Below are positions 1-7,964 of a stretch of 33,895 nt of DNA, piece after piece. The notes under the pieces were generated by a model. The model saw nothing but the letters and a program-made list of their open reading frames with translations, was not told the origin of the DNA and ran no database searches. Each line of letters opens with the position of its first letter. The stretch's first letter is position 1. Position numbers and translations under genes: made by a program. The stretch lies in contig MKVY01000040.1 in assembly GCA_001899525.1 (NCBI GenBank), positions 1-33,895 of the forward strand, written 5' to 3'. Origin of the DNA: Rhizobiales bacterium 65-9 (lineage in GTDB: Bacteria > Pseudomonadota > Alphaproteobacteria > Rhizobiales > Beijerinckiaceae).

Positions 1-163
1 TGAAGAAGCCCTTGTCGAGACCGTACAAAAACAGCGCCGCCGGACCTTCATAGCGCCAGTCGAGCGCGAGGCGAACGGGGGTCTGGGCCGGCGCCGAAAA
101 TCCGAGCGACAGGATCGCGCCGGCGATCAAAGCCAAGCGAACGACGCAGCCGCGCAATCCCAT
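1..163 (-). CDS. ABC transporter periplasmic substrate-binding protein, NMT1/SsuA-like (N-terminal part only)
   Basis: The visible 54 residues form a Sec signal peptide (basic MGLRGCVVR, hydrophobic LALIAGAILSLGF, then SAPAQ) followed by VRLALDWRYEGPAALFLYG and LDKGFF. That pattern, a strand ending in LDW, a small-residue turn and a [I/L]DKG[F/Y] segment, is typical of the NMT1/THI5/SsuA group of binding proteins that feed ABC importers for sulfonates, nitrate, taurine or pyrimidine precursors. The rest lies beyond the left edge, so the ligand cannot be told. The ATG is preceded by GGAGTGAGGA, a usable ribosome binding site. Permease and ATPase genes would be expected to the left. Seen: signal peptide and N-terminal motif. 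Inferred: family. Confidence 0.72.
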   Translation of the reverse strand, partial: MGLRGCVVRLALIAGAILSLGFSAPAQTPVRLALDWRYEGPAALFLYGLDKGFF

Positions 164-222
164 CGGCGAATCCTCACTCCCCGCGCTCCCGATCAAGCGG
201 GAGCGACGCTCCAAAGCAGCGC

Positions 223-253
223 ATTATGCGCGGACTATGACGACATCGTGCAA
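223..253 (-). promoter_or_regulatory. candidate promoter of the binding-protein gene with a palindrome over the -10
   Basis: On the minus strand TTGCAC (plus 248-253) and CATAAT (plus 223-228) are separated by 19 bases, slightly long for a housekeeping promoter. The -10 lies inside a perfect 13-base palindrome, GCGCATTATGCGC (219-231), which could be an operator. A hairpin-forming repeat GCTCCCG-6-CGGGAGC (185-204) lies in the leader. All are sequence patterns only. Confidence 0.3.
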
Positions 254-318
254 ACAGCGCGCCACAGAACGCAAGCGAAATTCGCCCGGATCACTGATGG
301 TTTATTAGGAGCGCGACG

Positions 319-342
319 GGCCGGCGATGAAAGCGGCCGGCC
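319..342 (-). terminator. possible terminator hairpin after the DUF1178 gene
   Basis: GGCCGGC and GCCGGCC form a 7-base-pair stem around a 10-base loop, starting six bases past the stop of the minus-strand DUF1178 gene. No U tract follows, so intrinsic termination is doubtful. Confidence 0.3.
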
Positions 343-347
343 GGATG

Positions 348-812
348 TCAGTTGCGGTCGTCCGGCAGCACCGGCAGCGGATGAAACTCGACGCCCTCTT
401 CGTGGAGCGCGCGCGCGTCTTCGATGGTCGAACGGCCATAGATGGCGCGATGCTCGATCTCGCCATAGTGCATCTTGCGCGCCGTCTCGGCGAAGCCGTC
501 GCCGACGTCCTCGGCGTTCGCCTTCACATGGTCGCGCAGCGTGCGAAGCATGGCGCGCAGCTCCGCGTCGCGGCCCGAAGCGACCTGGACCGCCGGGCCC
601 GCGGCCTGCGGCGGCTGGGGCGCCGGGACGGTGGCCTCCGCCTTCTCGCTCGTGCGCACGCGCGGCGCCATCAGGGCCTTCCTGACCTTCACGGAGCCGC
701 AGGCGGGGCAGGTCACGAAGCCGCGCTTGGCCTGCATGTCATAGGAGGCGGAGTCCGGGAACCAGCTCTCGAACGCGTGCTCTTTGTCGCAGATCAGTGA
801 ATAGCGGATCAT
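348..812 (-). CDS. DUF1178 family zinc-ribbon-like protein
   Basis: A 154-residue protein starting MIRYSLICDKEHAFESWF, the hallmark of DUF1178, a family common in alpha- and betaproteobacteria and without an assigned function. Cys8 with the nearby His12, and the pair Cys35-Pro-Ala-Cys38, probably form one small zinc site in the first 45 residues. A Pro/Ala-rich linker (about 58-75) leads to a charged helical C-terminal half. It has no signal peptide or membrane segment, so it should be cytosolic. It is the last gene of a comF-grxC-DUF1178 run, 73 bases behind grxC. From memory, many Rhizobiales carry a nitrilase-family gene between grxC and DUF1178; it is absent here. Confidence 0.88.
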   Translation of the reverse strand: MIRYSLICDKEHAFESWFPDSASYDMQAKRGFVTCPACGSVKVRKALMAPRVRTSEKAEATVPAPQPPQAAGPAVQVASGRDAELRAMLRTLRDHVKANAEDVGDGFAETARKMHYGEIEHRAIYGRSTIEDARALHEEGVEFHPLPVLPDDRN

Positions 813-885
813 GAAGCCAATCGTCTTGCCGACGCCGTCCGATCATCGCGGAGGCGTATTGCCAATCCCTTGCGGCGGTGGAGCG

Positions 886-1143
886 TCACGATGCGAGCAG
901 CGGCTCCAGTCCGCCGCGCCGGTCGAGCGCATGGAGGTCGTCGCTGCCGCCGACATGGACATCCCCCACGAAAATCTGGGGAACGGAGGTGCGGCCGCCG
1001 GCCCGCTCGATCATCGTCCGGCGCTCGTTCGGGCGCGCCTCGATGTCGATCTCGTCGAAGGCGACGCCTTTCCGGGACAGCAAATCCTTGGCCGCGGCGC
1101 AATAGCCGCACCAGGAGCGCGTATAGATCATCACCTTCGCCAT
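886..1143 (-). CDS. grxC: glutaredoxin 3
   Basis: An 85-residue dithiol glutaredoxin that would reduce disulfides and protein-glutathione adducts in the cytoplasm using glutathione. The fold is complete: strand KVMIYTRS, active site Cys12-Gly-Tyr-Cys15, the cis-Pro segment SVPQIFV and the glutathione-binding GGSDDLHAL near the C-terminus. The usual Pro of CPYC is replaced by Gly, as in many alphaproteobacterial Grx3 proteins. I chose the internal ATG giving MAKVMIYT because it matches the family N-terminus; a start ten codons earlier would add a non-homologous tail. It follows comF by 64 bases on the same strand. Confidence 0.93.
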   Translation of the reverse strand: MAKVMIYTRSWCGYCAAAKDLLSRKGVAFDEIDIEARPNERRTMIERAGGRTSVPQIFVGDVHVGGSDDLHALDRRGGLEPLLAS

Positions 1144-1207
1144 GACAGCCTTTGGTTCGCCGGCTGACCTCAATATAGGGGTAACGCGCTGCGCTCCAAG
1201 GGTTCTT

Positions 1208-1999
1208 TCAGGCGTCTCCCGGCACGACCCGGGCGAAGGTCAGGACGTCGATCCCGGTCGCCCCGGCGCGGCGGAGGGCCTTGGCCGCCGCTCCGACGGT
1301 CGCGCCGGTGGTCAGAACGTCGTCGATCAGGAGAATGCGGCGGCCCTCGATCATCGGCCGGCGGCCGGGCGGAACCACGAAAGCGCCGGAGAGATTGGCC
1401 GCGCGCTCGCTGCGGGTGAGGCCGACCTGCGGGGCGGTGCGCTTGCGCCGCAGGAGGACGTCGAGGGCGAGCGGCCTGCCGGCGCGCTCCGCCGCCGCGC
1501 GCGCGAGCAGCGCGGCCTGGTTGTAGCGCCGCCGCCACAGGCGCGTCCGGTGCAGCGGCACGGGAATCACGAGGTCGGCCTCCGCCAGCAACTCGGCGCC
1601 GGCGGCCGCCATCATCGGGGCCAGGGTCAAGGCCAGATGCGCCTGATCGCCATATTTGCAGCGATGGACCAGCGCCCGCGCGATGTCGTCATAACGCGCC
1701 ACGGCCCGCGCGCGGTCGAAATCGGGCGGATTGGCGATCGCCTCGGGCGACAGGAGCGGACCGCCGATATCGATGGCGAAGGGCGTTCCGAGCCGTTCGC
1801 AATAGGGGCGCTCGATGAAAGCGAGCCGGCCCCAGCAGCCGGCGCACAGTCCGGACGGGACCGCGGTCGCCTGCTGGCAGTGGGCGCAGACCGGCGGCCA
1901 GACGAGATCGGCGAACGAGCGGCCGACGGCCGCGGCGGCGCGGCCGGCCTCGACGAGAAAGCGCCGGGGTGCGCCGTTCATTCCGGACTCCGCCGCCAT
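1208..1999 (-). CDS. comF: ComF family protein (phosphoribosyltransferase-like)
   Basis: A 263-residue ComF-type protein. The N-terminus has a four-cysteine zinc finger (Cys38-x2-Cys41 and Cys52-x2-Cys55). A phosphoribosyltransferase fold follows, with VIPVPLHRTRLWRRRYNQA and the PRPP-loop motif RILLIDDVLTTGATV near the C-terminus. In naturally competent bacteria ComF acts with ComFA in DNA uptake; in most proteobacteria its substrate is unknown, and nothing here indicates competence. The reading frame stays open about 230 bases upstream, but that extension would run into the divergent methyltransferase gene and shows no homology, so I used the ATG at 1999; an ATG six codons later (1981) is also possible. 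First gene of comF-grxC-DUF1178. Confidence 0.9.
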   Translation of the reverse strand: MAAESGMNGAPRRFLVEAGRAAAAVGRSFADLVWPPVCAHCQQATAVPSGLCAGCWGRLAFIERPYCERLGTPFAIDIGGPLLSPEAIANPPDFDRARAVARYDDIARALVHRCKYGDQAHLALTLAPMMAAAGAELLAEADLVIPVPLHRTRLWRRRYNQAALLARAAAERAGRPLALDVLLRRKRTAPQVGLTRSERAANLSGAFVVPPGRRPMIEGRRILLIDDVLTTGATVGAAAKALRRAGATGIDVLTFARVVPGDA

Positions 2000-2065
2000 G
2001 ATGGCTGCGACGATAGCCGACCGCCGCCCGCGCGCCAGCCCTATCCGGCGCGGCCAACAGTCTCT

Positions 2066-2977
2066 ATGTCGCGCGGCATGACTCAATCGGCGGTCCCGCA
2101 GGTGTTCGATCGCGCGCTGGTTCACGCGCGCCTGCGCCGCGCCGTCGTCGGCGGGTACGAATCCTTCCTGTTCGACCGCTGCGCCGCCGACGCGACGGAG
2201 CGGCTCGCGCCGGTGATGCGCGTTTTCGATCACGCGCTCGATCTCGGCGCCGTCAGCGACGGCCTCGCCGATGCGCTGCTGACGACCGGCAAGGCGCGCC
2301 GCGTCACGCGGCTGGCGCCGCTCGCGGCGGCGACGCAGCGGCCCGTCGTGACGGGACGCGAGGAGCTTCTGCCTTTCGCGCCCGCCTCTTTCGATCTCGT
2401 CGCGTCGCTGCTGTCGCTGCAGAGCGTCAATGATCTGCCCGGCGCGCTGGCGCAGATCAGGCGCGCGCTCAGGCCGGACGGGCTCTTTCTCGCGGCGATG
2501 CTCGGCGGCGCGACGCTCACCGAACTGCGGCAGGCGCTGGTGGCGGCCGAAACGGAGCTCAGAGGCGGCGCCAGCCCGCGCGTCGCGCCTTTCGTCGAGG
2601 TGCGCGAGAGCGGCGCGCTGCTCCAGCGCGCGGGCTTCGCGCTGCCGGTCGCCGACATCGAACGGATCACGGTGCGCTAGGGCGACCTGTTCGCGCTGAT
2701 GCGCGACCTGCGCCGCATGGGTTTCGCCAATGCGCTCGTCGAGCGCAGCCGCAAACCGATCACGCGCGGCTTGCTGTTACGCGCCGCCGCGCTCTACGCC
2801 GCGCGTTTCGCCGATCCTGATGGACGCATCCGCGCGACCTTGGACATCGTGTGGCTGTCGGGCTGGGCGCCGCATGACAGCCAGCAGAAACCGCTGCGGC
2901 CGGGCAGCGCGAAAGCGCGGCTCGCCGACGCGCTCGGCGTCGTCGAGCGCTCGGCCGGCGAGCAGGCCAGAGACTAG
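2066..2977 (+). pseudogene. NDUFAF5-like SAM methyltransferase interrupted by an in-frame TAG
   Basis: Two parts of one reading frame encode a 303-residue homologue of the alphaproteobacterial/mitochondrial NDUFAF5 (C20orf7) family, a methyltransferase-fold protein that in mitochondria acts in complex I assembly. Part one (to 2677) has PVFDRALVHARLRRA, SFDLVASLLSLQSVNDLPGA and LRPDGLFLAAMLGG. Part two (from 2681) has GDLFALMRDLRRMGFANALV and GWAPHDSQQKPLRPGSA, matching the family C-terminus (human GWKYHESQARPAERGSA). Between them lies TAG at 2678-2680, where the human protein has Tyr in VNYPGMFELM; TAC to TAG is one change. No frameshift is present, both halves keep family residues, and the distal half has an ATG at 2699 but no evident own ribosome site. 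It may be a recent nonsense mutation, a sequencing error or suppressed amber. The start could also be 2078. Confidence 0.8.
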
Positions 2978-3022
2978 CGCGACCCGCCGGAACAGGTTTC
3001 AAACACCGGGGAGACCCTGCTC

Positions 3023-4180
3023 ATGACGCCTTTCGTGTTCAACACCACGCCGCCGATCGTGTCGGGCGCCGGATCGGCCGCGCGTCTCGGCGAGATCATC
3101 AAGGGACGACTCGGCCAGCGCGTCCTGATCGTCACCGACGCCGGCGTCGCGAAGGCGGGCCTGCTCGACGCGGCGCTCGAAAGCCTGACGGCCGCGGAGA
3201 TCGGATGGGCGATCTTCTCCGAAGTTGTCGCGGATCCGCCTGAAGCGGTGATCCTGAAGGCGCTGGAGCAGGCGAAGACGTTCGGCGCGGAAGGCGTAGT
3301 CGGCCTCGGCGGCGGATCGTCGCTCGACGTCGCGAAACTCGTCGCCCTGCTGGCGCGCTCGGGCGAGCCGCTCAGCGACATCTACGGCGTCGGCCTCGCC
3401 AAGGGGCCGCGGCTGCCGCTCGCGCTCGTCCCGACGACGGCGGGAACCGGCTCGGAGGTCACGCCGATCTCGATCGTGACGACGGGCGCGTCCGAGAAGA
3501 AGGGCGTCGTCTCGCCGGTCATCCTGCCGGACATCGCGGTGCTCGACGCCGACCTGACGCTGAAGCTGCCGCCGCATGTCACCGCCGCGACGGGCGTCGA
3601 TGCGATGGTTCACGCCATCGAGGCCTACACCTCCGCGAGCGCGAACAACAATCCGCTGTCGCGCATGCTGGCGATGGAGGCGCTGCGGCTGCTCGGCGCG
3701 AACATCCGCACGGCGGTGACGGATGGCGACAACCGCGACGCGCGCGGCAAGATGCTGCTCGGCTCGCTGCTTGCGGGGCAGGCCTTCGCCAATTCGCCCG
3801 TGGCGGCGGTGCATGCGCTCGCCTATCCGATCGGCGGACATTTCCACGTCCCGCACGGGCTGTCGAACGCGCTGGTGTTGCCGCATGTGCTCGCCTTCAA
3901 CGCGCAGGCCGCGCGCGCCGCCTACAGCGAGCTTGCGCCGCTGGCGTTTCCGCAACTCGCCGAGAAGGGCATGGCGGAGCGCTGCGAGGGTTTCATCATG
4001 GGCCTCGCCAACCTGTCGGCGGAGCTCGGCCTTCAGCAGCGACTGCGCGACGTGAAGATTCCGAAGGACGCGCTGGCGATGCTCGCGGCGGACGCGATGA
4101 AGCAGACCCGCCTGCTGGTGAACAATCCGCGGCCCCTGCGCGAGGAGGACGCGCGCGCAATCTATGAGAAGGCCTGGTGA
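3023..4180 (+). CDS. iron-containing alcohol dehydrogenase (group III)
   Basis: A 385-residue cytosolic NAD(P)-dependent dehydrogenase of the Fe-ADH family. The N-terminal Rossmann-like half has the nucleotide-binding GLGGGSSLDVAK (95-105) and TTAGTGSEVTP (138-148). The C-terminal helical half carries the metal ligands Asp193 and His197 (GVDAMVHAIEAYTS), His264 (VHALAYPIGG) and His278 (VPHGLSNA). All four ligands are present, so it should be active. Substrate class within the family (alcohols, butanol, lactaldehyde, maleylacetate) cannot be set from sequence. The thioesterase gene follows 31 bases later and may be cotranscribed. AGGTTTCAAACACCGGGGAGA precedes the ATG, with GGGGAGA a good ribosome site. 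Confidence 0.92.
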   Translation: MTPFVFNTTPPIVSGAGSAARLGEIIKGRLGQRVLIVTDAGVAKAGLLDAALESLTAAEIGWAIFSEVVADPPEAVILKALEQAKTFGAEGVVGLGGGSSLDVAKLVALLARSGEPLSDIYGVGLAKGPRLPLALVPTTAGTGSEVTPISIVTTGASEKKGVVSPVILPDIAVLDADLTLKLPPHVTAATGVDAMVHAIEAYTSASANNNPLSRMLAMEALRLLGANIRTAVTDGDNRDARGKMLLGSLLAGQAFANSPVAAVHALAYPIGGHFHVPHGLSNALVLPHVLAFNAQAARAAYSELAPLAFPQLAEKGMAERCEGFIMGLANLSAELGLQQRLRDVKIPKDALAMLAADAMKQTRLLVNNPRPLREEDARAIYEKAW

Positions 4181-4211
4181 GAATGACGATTTCCGCCGCA
4201 AAGGGACCGCT

Positions 4212-4655
4212 GTGAGCGCCGGCAAGCCCACGCCGCACGGACGCGAGCGCTACGCCGCGTTCCGCGCGGTGACCACGCGATACATGGACAATGATCCGTA
4301 TCGCCATGTGAACAACGCGGTCTATTATTCCTTCTTCGACACCACGGTCAGCGGCTGGCTGTGGGAGAAGGGGCTCGTCGTTCCGCACCAGTCCGACATC
4401 ATCGGGCTGGTGGTCAGCTCATCCTGCGATTATTTCGCCAGCGTCGCGTTCCCCGACGCCATCGAGTGCGGGCTGCGCGTCGCGCGCATCGGCAATTCGT
4501 CGGTGCAGTACGGCGTCGGCGTGTTCAGGCAGGGCGCGTCAGAAGCCGCCGCGCAAGGTCTCTTCACCCATGTCTATGTGGACGCGCGGACCAGCCGCCC
4601 CGTCGCTTTGCCCGCCGCGTTCAGAGACGCCCTGCAGGTCCTGCTCCGGGGATGA
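4212..4655 (+). CDS. acyl-CoA thioesterase, 4-hydroxybenzoyl-CoA thioesterase-like hotdog fold
   Basis: A 147-residue single hotdog domain. The family signature RYMDNDPYRHVNNAVYYSFF (about 23-42) contains the candidate catalytic Asp28 followed by HVNN on the long helix. VVSSSCDYFASVAFPDAIECGLRV and HVYVDARTSRPVALP form the later strands. It would hydrolyse acyl-CoA thioesters in the cytosol; the acyl group is unknown. I prefer the GTG at 4212, preceded by AAAGGGA at a good distance, over the ATG at 4164, which would overlap the dehydrogenase and add an unsupported 16-residue tail. Its 3' end overlaps the convergent small ORF at 4539-4919. Confidence 0.88.
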   Translation: MSAGKPTPHGRERYAAFRAVTTRYMDNDPYRHVNNAVYYSFFDTTVSGWLWEKGLVVPHQSDIIGLVVSSSCDYFASVAFPDAIECGLRVARIGNSSVQYGVGVFRQGASEAAAQGLFTHVYVDARTSRPVALPAAFRDALQVLLRG

Positions 4656-4919
4656 CGGCGCGCGCCGCCCGATCGAGGCCGTCGTTTCCATGTCGTCTCC
4701 GGACGATTCCCGCTGCAGGAACGCGATAGCGGCGCGATCGAGAATCTCGTTGGCCTCGTCGGGATAGGTCGCGACGACCGACAGGAAGGCGAACAGGACG
4801 GCGCAGAATCCGAGACAGGTTTCGAGAAGATGGCTGCGCTGCGGGGGCCGGCTTTTCCGGCGCGCGCCCGCCGCCCGTTCGAGCACGGCGCGCCAGCGTT
4901 CGTCGGTCATGTCACGCAT
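4539..4919 (-). CDS. small single-pass membrane protein, unknown function
   Basis: A 126-residue ORF downstream of mutT on the same strand. It has a basic, helical N-terminal segment (MTDERWRAVLERAAGARRK), one clear membrane helix (LLETCLGFCAVLFAFLSVVA, about 32-51) and an acidic, probably disordered tail. The ATG at 4919 is preceded by GGTGGAG at six bases, better than the upstream ATG at 4934. The last 117 bases overlap the thioesterase gene on the other strand, which makes the C-terminal third doubtful. I recognise no family. The membrane helix and ribosome site favour a real gene; the overlap argues for caution. Confidence 0.45.
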   Translation of the reverse strand: MRDMTDERWRAVLERAAGARRKSRPPQRSHLLETCLGFCAVLFAFLSVVATYPDEANEILDRAAIAFLQRESSGDDMETTASIGRRAPSSPEQDLQGVSERGGQSDGAAGPRVHIDMGEETLRGGF

Positions 4920-4961
4920 ACGCCACTCCACCATGCGCCGTCGGGCGCACCCTTCGCCGCG

Positions 4962-5360
4962 CTAAAGCGCGTCGATCAGATGCGGGATCAGCGGCTCATC
5001 GGCTGGCGGCATGGGATAGTCGCGCAGACGGTTGGGCCGCACCCATTTCAGCGCCTGCCCCTCCCGGCTCGCCACGGTCCCTTCCCACCGCCTGCAGATG
5101 TAGAGAGGCATCAGCAGATGGAAGTCGGAATAGGCGTGGCTCGCGAAGGTCAGCGGCGCGAGACAGGCTTCCTTCACATCAATTCCCAGCTCTTCCTTCA
5201 GTTCGCGAATAAGAGTCTCTTCCGGACGCTCGCCCGGCTCGATCTTGCCGCCCGGAAATTCCCAGAGACCCGCGAGAGTCTTCCCCTCGGGCCGCTGCGC
5301 GATCAGCACGCGGTTGTCCGCATCCACCAGCGCGACGGCGACGACGAGCAGAAGTTTCAT
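4962..5360 (-). CDS. mutT: Nudix hydrolase, MutT-type (8-oxo-dGTP diphosphatase)
   Basis: A 132-residue Nudix protein with a perfect box G-x5-E-x7-REL-x-EE-x-GI spanning Gly38 to Ile60. The N-terminus LLVVAVALVDADNRVLIAQRP and the segment LAGLWEFPGGKIEPGE are typical of MutT, which clears oxidised 8-oxo-dGTP and so limits A:T to C:G transversions. The length equals Escherichia coli MutT (about 130). Position after argJ in the order ppi-argJ-mutT is a common alphaproteobacterial arrangement, from memory, but a 160-base AT-richer gap separates it from argJ and holds a CtrA-like box, so it may have its own promoter. Confidence 0.9.
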   Translation of the reverse strand: MKLLLVVAVALVDADNRVLIAQRPEGKTLAGLWEFPGGKIEPGERPEETLIRELKEELGIDVKEACLAPLTFASHAYSDFHLLMPLYICRRWEGTVASREGQALKWVRPNRLRDYPMPPADEPLIPHLIDAL

Positions 5361-5435
5361 TGCAAGGTCCCGCAGCCACGCTGCCAGATATCGTTAGAAT
5401 TTTATTAAACGAAAAGACGGTCATCGAATGGTAGG

Positions 5436-5451
5436 GTTAACCATTCGCTAA
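5436..5451 (-). promoter_or_regulatory. CtrA-box-like sequence upstream of mutT
   Basis: On the minus strand the sequence TTAG-CGAATGG-TTAAC matches the CtrA consensus TTAA-N7-TTAAC with one mismatch. It lies 76 bases before the mutT start in an AT-rich gap. One match of this degeneracy is weak evidence. Confidence 0.3.
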
Positions 5452-5520
5452 TTCAGACCGGCCTCGCGCAGCGACGCCGCGCGGCGCTGCAAAGCGCGTC
5501 AGCGATTTCGGTTTCCGCAG

Positions 5521-6771
5521 TTACGACCTGTAGTCGCCGTTGATCTCGACATAGGCCTTGGTCAGGTCGCAGGTGAAGACGCGCGCCTCGCCCTTGCCGA
5601 GCCCGATATCGGCGGTCACGACGATATGGTCGTTCTTCATGTAGGCCGCCGCCTCGTCCTCGCGGTAGGAAGGATCGCGCTGGCCCTTGTGCGCGACCCG
5701 GATGTCGCCGAACGAGATCGCGAGGCGGTCGCGCTCGGCCGGCTCGCCAGCCTTGCCGACGGCCATGACGACGCGGCCCCAGTTCGCGTCCTCGCCGGCG
5801 ATCGTGGTCTTGACCAGCGGCGAATTGGCGATCGACAGCGCGATGCGATGGGCGGATTTCGCCGTCGTCGCGCCCTTCACGCGCACCTCGACGAACTTGC
5901 GCGCGCCTTCGCCGTCGCGCGCGACGAGTTGCGCGAGTTCGAGCAGGAGATCATCGAGCGCGGCGCGGAATTCCTTGAGGCGGCGGTCGCCCGCGGTCGC
6001 GATGGTCGGCGCGCCGCGTTTTCCGGCAGCGCCGGTGGCGAACAGGAGCAGCGTGTCCGAGGTGGAGGTGTCGCCGTCGATGGTCAGGCAGTTGAAGCTC
6101 GGCTTGACGCCCGACGCCAGCATCGCCTGCAGCGCCGGCGCCTTGATCGGCGCGTCGGTGAAGATGAAGGACAGCATCGTGGCCATGTCCGGCGCGATCA
6201 TGCCGGCGCCCTTGGCGACGCCGACGATCGTGACCTCGATCCCGCCGATTTTGACGACGCGCGACGCCGCCTTCGGGAAGGTGTCAGTGGTCATGATGGC
6301 GCGCGCCGCGTCGAGCCATGGGCCGTCGCCGGCGCGGCTCACGCAATCGGCCAGCACGCGCTCGAATTTCGAGGCGTCCAGCGGCTCGCCGATGACGCCG
6401 GTCGAGGCGATGAAGACCTCGCCGGGCTTGCAGCCGGCGGCCTTCGCCGCGATCTCGGCCGTCATCTTCACGGCGGCCTTGCCGGTTTTGCCGGTGAAGG
6501 CGTTGGCGTTGCCGGAATTGACGACCAGCGCGCGGGCCTTGCCGCCTTTCATGGCCGCGCGGCACCAGTCCACCGGGGCCGAAGGACATTTCGACTTCGT
6601 GAAAACCCCGGCGACGTTCGTCCCCTTGTCCATCACCGCCATCAGGACGTCGGTGCGCCCCCTGTAGCGGATGCCGGCCTCGGCGGTGGCGAAGCGAACG
6701 CCCTCGACCGGCGGGACCTCCGGAAAGCTCTTCGGCGCGAGAGGGGAGACGGGAACGTCCTTGCCGGCCAT
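5521..6771 (-). CDS. argJ: bifunctional glutamate N-acetyltransferase / N-acetylglutamate synthase
   Basis: A 416-residue ArgJ, the cytosolic enzyme that moves the acetyl group from N-acetylornithine to glutamate in the cyclic arginine pathway. The precursor cleaves itself between Ala197 and Thr198 within [14 protein letters not shown], and Thr198 becomes the nucleophile. Also seen are [13 protein letters not shown] (85-97), [10 protein letters not shown] (123-132), and [13 protein letters not shown] and [12 protein letters not shown] in the beta chain. The C-terminus ends [12 protein letters not shown], the normal family ending, so it is complete. Whether it is truly bifunctional cannot be read from sequence. 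It lies 18 bases after the isomerase gene and is probably cotranscribed. Confidence 0.96.
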   Translation of the reverse strand: MAGKDVPVSPLAPKSFPEVPPVEGVRFATAEAGIRYRGRTDVLMAVMDKGTNVAGVFTKSKCPSAPVDWCRAAMKGGKARALVVNSGNANAFTGKTGKAAVKMTAEIAAKAAGCKPGEVFIASTGVIGEPLDASKFERVLADCVSRAGDGPWLDAARAIMTTDTFPKAASRVVKIGGIEVTIVGVAKGAGMIAPDMATMLSFIFTDAPIKAPALQAMLASGVKPSFNCLTIDGDTSTSDTLLLFATGAAGKRGAPTIATAGDRRLKEFRAALDDLLLELAQLVARDGEGARKFVEVRVKGATTAKSAHRIALSIANSPLVKTTIAGEDANWGRVVMAVGKAGEPAERDRLAISFGDIRVAHKGQRDPSYREDEAAAYMKNDHIVVTADIGLGKGEARVFTCDLTKAYVEINGDYRS

Positions 6772-6789
6772 GATCTTGTCCTGGTGAGG

Positions 6790-7740
6790 TTATTTCGGCG
6801 GGGCGGCGGGGGCCGCAGGCGCGGCCGGCGGCGTTGCTGGCGCCGGCGGCGCGGCCGGCTTGTCGAGCCGCTCGACCTTGCTCTTGGCGCGCAGGGCCAT
6901 GATCAGCTCGGTGTGGGCCTTGCGCGTCATGTACTGTTCGATCTGCGGCTTGACCTGCTCGAAGGGCGGCGCAGGCTTCGCACGCTTGTCTTCAAGCTTG
7001 ATGACATGCCAGCCGAACTGGCTCTTCACCGGCTGCGAAATCTGCCCTGGCTCCAGCTTGAAAGCGGCGTCCGCGAATTCCGGCACCATGCGGTCCTTGG
7101 TGAAATAACCGAGGTCTCCGCCTTCCTTGCCCGAGCCCGGATCCTTCGACAGTTCGGCGGCGACCTTGGCGAAGTCCTCCTTGCCCGTGGTCACCCGCTC
7201 ATAGATTTTCTTCGCTTCATCCTCGGACTCGACGAGGATATGGCGGGCGCGCGCCTCCATCTCGGGCGCGGCGTTCTTCATCGTCTCGTCATAGAGCTTG
7301 CGCATGCCCTCTTCGGTGACCGCCTTCTTCGCGGCCTGTTCGAGATACTGGTCGACCAGCGCCTTGTCGCTCAGATAGGCGAGCCGGGCCTTGAACTCGG
7401 GCGTGTCCTGAAGCTTCTCCCCGGTCGCCGCCTTCGCGGCGATCTTGAGATCGGTCAGATAGTTCACGAGATAGTCGCGGCGCTGCTCGGGCGTCAGCTG
7501 CTCGGGAAGCTGCTGGCCGAGATCCTCGGCCGCCGCGGTCAGGTCGCGCATGGTGATCGGCTGGCCGTCGACGCGGGCGATCACCGTATCCGGGCCGGGT
7601 TCGGCGGCCGCGGCTTTCGGCGCCGCCGGAGCAGGGGCGGAGGGGGCCGGCGTCTGCGCCTGGACGGCGGTCAGGGAGGCTGCGGCGAGAGCGATCGCGG
7701 CCAGCGAGGGCCGGGCGAAAAGGCGGAAGGCGGGGCGCAT
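6790..7740 (-). CDS. periplasmic parvulin-type peptidyl-prolyl cis-trans isomerase
   Basis: A 316-residue exported foldase of the SurA/PrsA/PpiC kind. Signal peptide: MRPAFRLFARPSLAAIALAAASLTAVQA. An Ala/Pro-rich linker (30-50) leads to a helical chaperone-like region (51-160) and a parvulin domain with ARHILVESE (165-173), GGDLGYF (207-213) and FGWHVIKLED (242-251). The end is a low-complexity Pro/Ala tail. The ATG at 7740 gives the signal peptide directly; the frame is open to 8034 but that would overlap secA. It would help outer-membrane or periplasmic proteins fold, a logical neighbour for secA, from which it is transcribed divergently. Confidence 0.93.
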   Translation of the reverse strand: MRPAFRLFARPSLAAIALAAASLTAVQAQTPAPSAPAPAAPKAAAAEPGPDTVIARVDGQPITMRDLTAAAEDLGQQLPEQLTPEQRRDYLVNYLTDLKIAAKAATGEKLQDTPEFKARLAYLSDKALVDQYLEQAAKKAVTEEGMRKLYDETMKNAAPEMEARARHILVESEDEAKKIYERVTTGKEDFAKVAAELSKDPGSGKEGGDLGYFTKDRMVPEFADAAFKLEPGQISQPVKSQFGWHVIKLEDKRAKPAPPFEQVKPQIEQYMTRKAHTELIMALRAKSKVERLDKPAAPPAPATPPAAPAAPAAPPK

Positions 7741-7964
7741 GAGAGGATTCCGGGCGGGGCGGCTGGCGGGTGAAGTGGCCGAAGACGCCTGTTTTGGCAA
7801 GTGAAAGACCGGACAGGTTGCGTCCTTGTGACCATGCGCCGCCGCCTTTCCGCGCCCGCGCTTCTGGCGGATGCCAAACGGCGCAATTACCTTTATAGGC
7901 GCACGCAGACCGGCTCGCGCCGCGCCTGACCGGCCGCGGCCTCCAACGGGATTTGAATAGAGAT

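Noticed and set aside
2999-4231. A 410-codon minus-strand frame over the alcohol dehydrogenase gene
   Set aside because: Low-complexity Arg-rich translation antisense to a gene with all metal ligands.
5626-7773. A 715-codon plus-strand open frame across argJ and the isomerase gene
   Set aside because: It is antisense to two genes with full family motifs, is rich in Arg/Gly/His, and has no known domain; high GC leaves such frames open by chance.
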